A stretch of DNA of 5,109 nucleotides from Gemmatimonadota bacterium (lineage in GTDB: Bacteria > Gemmatimonadota > Gemmatimonadetes > Longimicrobiales > RSA9): positions 1 through 5,109 of the forward strand of contig JACQPS010000019.1 of the NCBI GenBank assembly GCA_016207445.1, in the 5' to 3' direction. The notes beneath the pieces were generated by a model. It ran no database searches. It was given only the letters and a program-made list of their open reading frames with translations, and had not been told where the DNA came from. Within the stretch, counting starts at the first letter, position 1; each line of letters opens with the position of its first letter. Below are positions 1 through 4,634 of this stretch, in pieces. Made by a program: the position numbers and the translations under genes.

Positions 1-119
1 AGCACGCGCTCCTGGACGACCTGATTGTCCCGGAAGGCACCCGCCTGCCGGAGCATCTGGTCGACGAGCGTGGTCTTGCCGTGGTCGACGTGTGCGATGA
101 TGGCGATGTTGCGGAGCAT
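1..119 (-). CDS. typA: Translational GTPase TypA/BipA, N-terminal fragment (runs off left edge)
   Basis: Only the first 39 codons and part of the next are present; the gene continues beyond base 1. The minus-strand translation begins MLRNIAIIAHVDHGKTT and continues through LVDQMLRQAGAF to QERV. This contains the G1/P-loop of translation-factor GTPases (AHVDHGKT, residues 9-16, with Lys15 and Thr16 contacting the nucleotide phosphates). The run RNIAIIAHVDHGKTTLVD followed by a short helix and QERV is the usual opening of TypA/BipA; LepA and EF-G have related but different openings. Family role: ribosome-associated GTPase that assists 50S assembly and growth under stress or cold. The ATG at 119-117 leaves the normal very short N-terminus before the P-loop; a GAGG lies 3 bases upstream (123-126) and a GA-rich GAAAGGGA at 133-140. 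Switch regions and later domains are outside the window, so family assignment rests on the N-terminus alone. Confidence 0.88.
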   Translation of the reverse strand, partial: MLRNIAIIAHVDHGKTTLVDQMLRQAGAFRDNQVVQERV

Positions 120-148
120 GAACCTCGGTGAATCCCTTTCCAGCTTGT

Positions 149-183
149 CCCGCTCCCGATCCCGATCCCATCCCGATCCCGAG
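149..183. repeat. GGGATC-type hexanucleotide array A (typA leader)
   Basis: On the plus strand the units read CCCGCT, CCCGAT, CCCGAT, CCCAT (one base short), CCCGAT, CCCGAG. On the minus strand, which is sense for typA, it is G-rich with six runs of three G separated by two or three bases. It ends 29 bases before the typA start codon, so it lies in the typA 5' leader. Its outer end (172-183) is a perfect inverted copy of 268-279 in array B. Confidence 0.9.
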
Positions 184-192
184 GGCGACAAC

Positions 193-220
193 AAAAAACC
201 GGGCCGCCGTGCGGTCCGGT
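193..220 (-). terminator. Intrinsic terminator, minus strand
   Basis: Read on the minus strand, ACCGGACCGC, a 3-base loop ACG, then GCGGCCCGGT form a 10-position stem with one A-C mismatch, followed directly by a run of T (six T in total, the first closing the stem). No T-run follows the hairpin on the plus strand, so it is one-directional. It lies about 125 bases beyond the V4R stop codon and 74 bases before the typA start, so it can end the response regulator-ligA-V4R transcript. Because a promoter-like element lies just upstream, it could instead or also attenuate typA. Confidence 0.75.
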
Positions 221-232
221 CGCCAACAATTT

Positions 233-261
233 AATCTAAGCAAGAATTGAGGAAAGCTCAA
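233..261 (-). promoter_or_regulatory. Sigma70-type promoter candidate upstream of typA
   Basis: On the minus strand TTGAGC (261-256) and TAGATT (238-233) are separated by 17 bases; each matches four of six consensus positions. They lie in a clearly AT-rich island (about 226-258) inside an otherwise very GC-rich region, which is where a promoter is expected. No better candidate lies closer to typA. The problem is that a start point near 224-227 would place the terminator hairpin only a few bases into the transcript. Either the element controls typA through an attenuator-like leader, or the match is chance. Confidence 0.35.
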
Positions 262-267
262 GCCCGG

Positions 268-337
268 CTCGGGATCGGGATCGGGATCGGGATCGGGATC
301 GGGATGGGGATCAATCCGTCCCGATCCCTATCCCGAG
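268..337. repeat. GGGATC/GATCCC array B with inverted halves
   Basis: Five perfect GGGATC units (271-300) are followed by GGGAT and GGGGATC (301-312), a short spacer, then inverted units CCCGAT, CCCTAT, CCCGAG (320-337). The block is bounded by an inverted 8-mer, CTCGGGAT at 268-275 and ATCCCGAG at 330-337, so it can fold into a long hairpin centred near 313-319. It ends 8 bases beyond the V4R stop codon, so in the minus-strand transcript it forms the 3' untranslated region ahead of the terminator. The plus strand here has seven consecutive runs of three or more G. Confidence 0.92.
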
Positions 338-345
338 CACAAGCG

Positions 346-900
346 CTAGCGCAATGCGGCTAGCGAAGCCTCCAGATCCCGGCCCGCAGCCAGGTCCGCG
401 TACAACGCCTCCAGCGCGGACGCGCCGCCGAACAGGAAGCGGCAACGCAGGTCGCCCCGCGCGCGGCACTCCACCTCCATCACGGCGACATCCGCGCCGG
501 CGGTGCGACCGAGCAGGTTGGCGAGGAGGCCGGTGGTGAAGAAGCAGTTCGGGCGCTGCGCGGCCTGCGCCGTTTCCGCCTCGATCCAGTCGGAGCTGTC
601 GAGCGCGCCCACGCCGGCGTGCACCGCCTCGTGCGCGAGCCGGCCCCAGCCGCGCGCGGCGAACAGCTCCGAGAGGCGCCGCCAGAAGAGCGACTCCGCG
701 ATGTGCGCGGGCTGCGCCGCATCGCCGCCGGCCGCCCGGGCGATCAGGTCGAAAAAGGCATCGCCCGCCGCGAAGCCGGCGCGCTGCAGGGCGCGGGCGG
801 CGCCGTCGTCGCCGACTTCTTCGAGCAGCGCCTGGCGCAGCGCGGTGAGCGAGGCCACCGGGAGCGCCAGCTCGGGGGGCGTGGGCAGCGTGGGTCGCAT
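346..900 (-). CDS. Stand-alone V4R (4-vinyl reductase-like) domain protein
   Basis: This 184-residue protein carries a C-terminal V4R domain (about residues 105-160), recognised from the segment CFFTTGLLANLLGR (from Cys119), then EVECRARGD and LRCRFLFGG. Three cysteines, Cys119, Cys145 and Cys153, fall at the positions typical of the family. V4R domains bind small molecules and occur in the BchJ chlorophyll-pathway protein and as sensor domains in XylR/DmpR regulators; this protein has no attached output domain. The N-terminal part (residues 15-100) is helical and alanine/leucine-rich with no recognisable catalytic motif, signal peptide or membrane segment. I chose the ATG at 900 because GAGAGGA sits 4 bases upstream (905-911). 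A GTG at 963 would overlap the ligA stop as GTGA and add 21 residues, but lacks a ribosome site and adds charged, poorly family-like sequence. It is the last gene of the operon. The ligand and function are unknown. Confidence 0.82.
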   Translation of the reverse strand: MRPTLPTPPELALPVASLTALRQALLEEVGDDGAARALQRAGFAAGDAFFDLIARAAGGDAAQPAHIAESLFWRRLSELFAARGWGRLAHEAVHAGVGALDSSDWIEAETAQAAQRPNCFFTTGLLANLLGRTAGADVAVMEVECRARGDLRCRFLFGGASALEALYADLAAGRDLEASLAALR

Positions 901-959
901 TTCGTCCTCTCGCGTTGATGCGGGAAACAGGTCGACGTCGGCCGCGGCCGAACGCCGCT

Positions 960-3020
960 TCACTCGTCTGCGCGGGCCAGCGCGAGCTGCCGGAGCTCGC
1001 TTTCCGACAGGATCCGGATCCCGAGCTCGCGCGCGCGCTCCAGCTTCGAGCCGGGATCCTCGCCCGCGACCAGATAGTCGGTCGCGCGCGTGACCGCGCC
1101 CGCCACACGGCCGCCGTGCCGCTCGATGAACGCTGTCGCTTCCTTTCGGCTCATGGACGGCAGCGTGCCGGTGATCACGAAGGTCAGGCCGGAAAGCGCG
1201 AGCCGTGCCGCTCGCTCCACCGGCTCCATCAGGTTCACGCCCGCCCGGGACAGCCGCTCGATCAGCTTGCGATTCGCGGCGCGGCCGAACCAGGCGGCCA
1301 CCGCCTCCGCCGTCGTCTCACCGATCCCGTGCACCGCGGCCAGCTCCTGCGGCGGTGCGGCCGCGAGCGCCTCCATGGTTCCGAAGTGACGGGCCAGGAG
1401 CTGCGCGGCGTGCACGCCCACGTGCCGGATGCCCAGAGCGTACAGCACGCGCGCGAGCGGCCGCGTCTTCGACGACTCGATCGCCTCGACCAGCTTGCGC
1501 GAGGAGAGCTCGGCGAAACCCTCGAGCCGGAGCAGGTCCTCGGGCCGGATTCGGTACAGGTCGGCGAAGTGGCGCACCAGCCCCGCATCCAGCAGCTGCT
1601 GCGTCGTGCGCTCGCCCAGCCCGCGGATGTCCATCGCGTCCTGGGACGCGAAGTGGACCAGGCCCCAGAAGATGCGGGCAGGGCACGAGCCGTTCGGGCA
1701 GTAGGCCATGACCTCGTCCGTCGGCCGCTCCACGGGCGTGCCGCAGACGGGGCATTTCTCGGGCGGCGCGAACCGCCGCTCCTGTCCGGTCCGCTTCTCG
1801 GTGATCGGTGCGACGACCTGCGGGATCACTTCGCCCGCCCGCTTCACCAGCACGGTATCGCCGACCCGCAGATCCTTGCGCGCGATGTCCTCGAAGTTGT
1901 GCAGCGTAGCCAGCTTCACGGTGGCGCCCCCGATCTCGACCGGCTCCAGCACGGCGTACGGGTTCAGCGCGCCCGTGCGGCCGACGTTGATCTCGATGGC
2001 GAGCAGGCGGGTCGTGGCCAGATCCGGGGCGAATTTGTACGCCACCGACCAGCGCGGCTCGCGCTCGCCGACCACGCCCAGCTCCGGCCACAGATCGAGA
2101 CGCGCCACCTTGACCACCACGCCATCGATCGCGTAGTCGAGCCGCTCCCGATCGCGCTCCACCTGGGCGGCGTAAGCGATCACCTCATCCAGCTCCCGGC
2201 ACGCCCGGCGCTCCGGGTTGACCGGCACCCGCCAGCGCGTGAGGAGGTCCAGCACCTCCGCCTGTGTGCGCGCGGGCAGCCGCTCCCGCGCTTCCGGGTC
2301 CGGCTGGATCTGGTAGCCGAAGAAGCGGAGCGGGCGGTCCGCCGTGATGCGGGGGTCGAGCTGCCGCAGGCTTCCCGCGGCGGCATTACGCGGGTTCGCG
2401 AACGTGGCCTCCCCCGCGGCGGCGCGCCGCTCGTTCAGCTGGTTGAATCCCGAGATGGGCATATAGACCTCGCCGCGCACCTCCAGCCGGCGTGGCGGCG
2501 CGCCCTCCAGCCGGCGTGGCGGCGCGCCCTCCAGCCGCAGCGGGATCTCACGGATCGTGCGCAAGTTGCGCGTCACGTCTTCGCCGATCGTACCGTTGCC
2601 GCGCGTTGCGCCGCGAACCAGTACGCCGTCCTCGTACAGCAAGGCTACCGCGAGCCCGTCGATCTTCAGCTCCACCACGTAGCCGCCCTGGCGGACCTCC
2701 GGCACGATGCGCGCGTTCCGGTCCTCCCAGGCCCGCAGCTCATCCGCCTCGAAGGCGTTGTCCAGGGAGTAGAGGGGCGCGAGGTGCCGCACCTTTTCCA
2801 GCTGCGACGCCGGCTCCGCACCCACCCGCTGCGTCGGCGAGTCCGGCGTGACCAGCTCGGGGTGCGCGCCCTCGAGCGCCTTGAGCTCGCGCAGCAGCCG
2901 GTCGTAGTCGGCATCCGACAGCGTCGGCGCATCGAGGACGTAGTACTCGTAGTTCGCCTGCTCGATCCCCCTCCGCAGCTCGGCCGCGCGCCGTGCCGCG
3001 GCCGCCAGGTCGCCCGACAT
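960..3020 (-). CDS. ligA: NAD+-dependent DNA ligase LigA
   Basis: A 686-residue, full-length bacterial ligase that seals nicks during replication and repair using NAD+. Domains in order: Ia (about 1-70, with the NYEYYVLD tyrosine motif that binds the NMN half of NAD+); adenylation domain with catalytic Lys119 in ELKIDG (119-122), the GATRGNG and GEDVT motifs (137-150), EVRGEVYMP (180-188) and the DGVVVK motif (299-304); OB fold (about 330-415, including VGRTG and AGEVIP); a four-cysteine zinc finger (Cys423, Cys426, Cys441, Cys446); helix-hairpin-helix repeats (about 455-595, e.g. GFAELSSRK and VHGIGETTAE); and a C-terminal BRCT domain (about 605-686). The ATG shares a base with the upstream stop codon (TGATG), and no strong Shine-Dalgarno is visible, so translation is probably coupled to the upstream gene. 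Unusual: residues 163-178 are two identical copies of LEGAPPRR, from a perfect 24-bp duplication. Confidence 0.98.
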   Translation of the reverse strand: MSGDLAAAARRAAELRRGIEQANYEYYVLDAPTLSDADYDRLLRELKALEGAHPELVTPDSPTQRVGAEPASQLEKVRHLAPLYSLDNAFEADELRAWEDRNARIVPEVRQGGYVVELKIDGLAVALLYEDGVLVRGATRGNGTIGEDVTRNLRTIREIPLRLEGAPPRRLEGAPPRRLEVRGEVYMPISGFNQLNERRAAAGEATFANPRNAAAGSLRQLDPRITADRPLRFFGYQIQPDPEARERLPARTQAEVLDLLTRWRVPVNPERRACRELDEVIAYAAQVERDRERLDYAIDGVVVKVARLDLWPELGVVGEREPRWSVAYKFAPDLATTRLLAIEINVGRTGALNPYAVLEPVEIGGATVKLATLHNFEDIARKDLRVGDTVLVKRAGEVIPQVVAPITEKRTGQERRFAPPEKCPVCGTPVERPTDEVMAYCPNGSCPARIFWGLVHFASQDAMDIRGLGERTTQQLLDAGLVRHFADLYRIRPEDLLRLEGFAELSSRKLVEAIESSKTRPLARVLYALGIRHVGVHAAQLLARHFGTMEALAAAPPQELAAVHGIGETTAEAVAAWFGRAANRKLIERLSRAGVNLMEPVERAARLALSGLTFVITGTLPSMSRKEATAFIERHGGRVAGAVTRATDYLVAGEDPGSKLERARELGIRILSESELRQLALARADE
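2481..2537. repeat. Perfect 24-bp tandem duplication inside ligA
   Basis: The 24-base unit at 2481-2504 is repeated without a mismatch at 2505-2528, and its first 9 bases (CTCCAGCCG) recur at 2529-2537. It encodes LEGAPPRR twice (residues 163-178) and keeps frame. The absence of even silent differences suggests a recent slippage duplication. Confidence 0.95.
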
Positions 3021-4021
3021 CAGGCGATGCGTCTCTGTTCCCGGGTCACCAGGGGCTGATCATCAGGAAGCTGCATCTCATCGAAGCGGATCACCCGGTT
3101 CCGCCCGCGCGCCTTCGCGGCGTACAGCGCCTCGTCCGCCAGATGAATCAGGGCATCGGCCGAGTGGACGCGGCTGTGCGGATAGGCGGCGATCCCAGCC
3201 GAGACCGTCATCCGGAGCGGCTCCTTGCGATCGATGTCGAAGCGGTGCCGCGACACCTGCCGCCGCACGCGCTCCACGAACACCGTCGCCTCCTCGATCT
3301 CCGTCTCCGGCAAGAGCACGATGAACTCTTCGCCGCCGTACCGGCCCAGCTTGTCGATCTCCCGCGCGGTGCGGCGCAGAATCTCCGCCATCTGCTGGAG
3401 CACCCGGTCGCCTGCTTGATGGCCGTACGTGTCGTTCACCGCCTTGAAGTGGTCCAGGTCGAGCATTGCGACCGTCACGGGCTCCGCGGTGCGCCGGGCG
3501 CGCTCGAACTCTTCCTGCACCAGGTCGTGGATGTGCCGGTAGTTGTACAAGCCGGTCAGGCCATCGCTGATGCTGAGGTGCGCCAGCTCCCGGTTCTTCT
3601 GCTCCAGCTCGTCCTGGAGCCGCTTGATGCGCAGCATCGAGCGGACGCGCGCTTCCAGCTCCGAAAACGCGATCGGCTTGGTCAGGTAGTCGTCCGCGCC
3701 GGCGTCGAGCCCCGCGACTTTGTCCTCCGTGGAATCGCGGGCGGTCACCAGGATGATCGGAATGAAGGGCAGCGACTCGTCACTTTTGATTCGTCGGGCG
3801 ACTTCGTAGCCGTGGATGTCGGGAAGCACGACGTCGAGCAGGATCAGGTCGGGCGGGTCCTCGCGCACCCGCTCCAGTGCCTGCTCGCCGCGACTGGCCG
3901 CCTCCACGTGGTAGCCGCGGAAGCGGAGCTGCGCGGCGATGATCTCCACGTTGTCCTTGACGTCATCGACGACCAGTATGCGCCCGCGCGGCTCTCTCGC
4001 CTCCCTGTGCGACCCCACCAT
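3020..4021 (-). CDS. Response regulator with GGDEF output (PleD-like diguanylate cyclase)
   Basis: A 333-residue cytoplasmic protein predicted to make the second messenger c-di-GMP from two GTP when phosphorylated. The receiver domain (about 14-130) has the acidic pocket Asp19/Asp20 (ILVVDD), phosphoacceptor Asp63 (ILLDVVLPD), Thr93 (LVTA) and Lys115 (TKP). A coiled-coil linker (about 128-148, RIKRLQDELEQKNREL) leads to a GGDEF domain (about 150-315) with LDLDHFKAVND (187-197) and an intact active-site GGEEF (229-233). An RxxD inhibitory site (Arg220 to Asp223) lies exactly five residues before it, so product feedback inhibition is likely. I chose ATG 4021, with AGGA at 4031-4034, because it puts the receiver strand near the N-terminus. 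A GTG at 4117 would add 32 arginine-rich residues that do not look coding. No histidine kinase is in the window. It is the first gene of the operon, directly overlapping ligA. Confidence 0.94.
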   Translation of the reverse strand: MVGSHREAREPRGRILVVDDVKDNVEIIAAQLRFRGYHVEAASRGEQALERVREDPPDLILLDVVLPDIHGYEVARRIKSDESLPFIPIILVTARDSTEDKVAGLDAGADDYLTKPIAFSELEARVRSMLRIKRLQDELEQKNRELAHLSISDGLTGLYNYRHIHDLVQEEFERARRTAEPVTVAMLDLDHFKAVNDTYGHQAGDRVLQQMAEILRRTAREIDKLGRYGGEEFIVLLPETEIEEATVFVERVRRQVSRHRFDIDRKEPLRMTVSAGIAAYPHSRVHSADALIHLADEALYAAKARGRNRVIRFDEMQLPDDQPLVTREQRRIA

Positions 4022-4193
4022 CTGCACCGATCCTGTCCTGCGCTGTCGGCCCAAGCGCCGGCGCCGAGCGACGCTGCGCGTCGCACGCGCCGGAACTCTG
4101 CGGATCGCCTCCTGCACGTGCCGGTTGCACGACAGGTGCCACGCGCAGCCGAGGACGGCACAGTGGAGGCGCGCCGATGCGAGGCGGGTTCGG

Positions 4194-4223
4194 TTGACGC
4201 AACCGGTTGCAGGAAGGTATGCT
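4194..4223 (+). promoter_or_regulatory. Sigma70-type promoter candidate for ytxH-otsA
   Basis: TTGACG (4194-4199, five of six consensus matches) and TATGCT (4218-4223, four of six) are separated by 18 bases. They face the plus-strand genes, about 160 bases before the YtxH start codon. A start point near 4230 would give a leader of about 155 bases containing array C. No other pair as good was seen in this region on either strand. Confidence 0.5.
4199..4210. promoter_or_regulatory. 12-bp palindrome within the promoter spacer (possible operator)
   Basis: GCAACCGGTTGC is a perfect palindrome lying between the predicted -35 and -10 hexamers. It overlaps a second inverted pair: CGGTTG at 4191-4196 opposite CAACCG at 4200-4205. 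A related half, CCGGTTGCA, occurs again at 4121-4129. Position and symmetry suit a dimeric repressor site; no regulator gene in the window is tied to it. Confidence 0.4.
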
Positions 4224-4303
4224 TAGGCGCATCCCGGCCGCAAGCCATGGGACGCCGAACCCGACTCGGCGCGGCCGCGGCACGCGTGTTGATGACAACT
4301 TTC

Positions 4304-4365
4304 GGGATGGGGACGGGGATGGGGATCGGGCGGTCCGATCCCCACCCGATCCCGATCCCGATCCC
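4304..4365. repeat. GGGATC/GATCCC array C with central hairpin (ytxH leader)
   Basis: The G-rich half is GGGAT, GGGGAC, GGGGAT, GGGGATC, GGG (4304-4330). The C-rich half is CCGATC, CCCA, then three CCCGAT units and CCC (4335-4365). The two halves meet in a perfect 9-bp stem, GGGGATCGG (4321-4329) with CCGATCCCC (4335-4343), closing a 5-base loop; outer units extend the pairing imperfectly. No U-run follows, so it is not a canonical terminator. It ends 21 bases before the YtxH start codon and lies in the likely 5' leader. Confidence 0.9.
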
Positions 4366-4386
4366 TGAACCGAGGCTGGAAGACCC

Positions 4387-4617
4387 ATGCGATACGACGA
4401 GAGCCGAACCTTCAACTTCGTGGCGGGCGTGCTGGTGGGCGCCGCGCTGGGTGCGGGCATCGCGTTGCTGCTCGCGCCGCAGAGCGGCCGGCGCACGCGT
4501 CGCCAGTTGCTGCGCGCGGTCGCGGGAGCACGCGAGGGCGCGGGCGAGCGCTGGGACGAGCTGACCGGTGATGTGCGCTCGCTGGTCCGCTCGGGTCGGC
4601 GGCGCGTGAAGTCGTAG
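4387..4617 (+). CDS. YtxH-type small membrane protein
   Basis: A 76-residue protein with one N-terminal hydrophobic segment (about residues 10-30, FNFVAGVLVGAALGAGIALL). It is followed by the family signature LLAPQSGRRTRRQL (28-41) and a basic, amphipathic C-terminal tail ending RSGRRRVKS. This order of glycine-rich membrane segment, APxSGxxTR motif and charged tail is diagnostic of YtxH (PF12732-like) proteins. These are single-pass envelope proteins often linked to general stress; their biochemical role is not established. The ATG at 4387 is preceded by a weak GGA-type site (4378-4380). The stop is 17 bases before the GTG of the trehalose-phosphate synthase gene, so the two are probably co-transcribed. 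The predicted promoter at 4194-4223 and array C lie upstream. Confidence 0.88.
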   Translation: MRYDESRTFNFVAGVLVGAALGAGIALLLAPQSGRRTRRQLLRAVAGAREGAGERWDELTGDVRSLVRSGRRRVKS

Positions 4618-4621
4618 GGGC

Positions 4622-4629
4622 GGGAGGAG
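4622..4629 (+). promoter_or_regulatory. Strong ribosome binding site deciding the GTG start at 4635
   Basis: GGGAGGAG sits 5 bases before GTG 4635. No in-frame ATG occurs before the conserved SNR motif, so this site fixes the start of the downstream gene. The ATG at 4664 is out of frame. Confidence 0.75.
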
Positions 4630-4634
4630 CCGCC

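Larger units (their letters stand above)
4022..4386. other. Divergent intergenic region without a gene
   Basis: This 365-base stretch separates the minus-strand operon from the plus-strand pair. I find no supportable gene in it; open frames crossing it are shadows. It holds the plus-strand promoter candidate and palindrome (4194-4223) and array C (4304-4365). The part nearest the response regulator (4022-4190) is uniformly GC-rich, with a 10-bp palindrome GCGCCGGCGC at 4055-4064. I could not identify a convincing minus-strand promoter for the operon here. The 9-mer CCGGTTGCA occurs twice, at 4121-4129 and 4203-4211. Confidence 0.6.

Noticed and set aside
149..337. CRISPR-like repeat array
   Set aside because: The units are 6-bp contiguous repeats without unique spacers and no cas genes are present.
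1008..1062. GGATCC/GGATCCCGAG-like strings resembling the intergenic arrays
   Set aside because: They encode conserved BRCT-domain residues of LigA, are not tandem, and are explained by coding constraint.
311..1108. 265-codon minus-strand frame overlapping the V4R gene and the end of ligA
   Set aside because: Arginine-rich low-complexity translation without motifs; it is in a different frame from both real genes.
915..3059. 714-codon open frame on the plus strand opposite ligA
   Set aside because: Rich in Arg, His and Gln with no recognisable domain; it is the GC-rich antisense shadow of ligA, whose motifs are complete.
4022..4117. N-terminal extension of the response regulator from a GTG at 4117
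   Set aside because: The 32 added residues are arginine-rich and outside the receiver fold, and no ribosome site precedes that GTG, whereas ATG 4021 has AGGA upstream.
4304..4365. Array C as an intrinsic terminator for either direction
   Set aside because: The stem is strong but no U-run follows on either strand, and it sits just upstream of a gene, not after one.
2993..4564. 523-codon plus-strand open frame opposite the response regulator, crossing the intergenic region into the YtxH gene
   Set aside because: It reads through array C and overlaps the YtxH gene in another frame; no family motif is visible, and the GGDEF gene on the other strand explains it.
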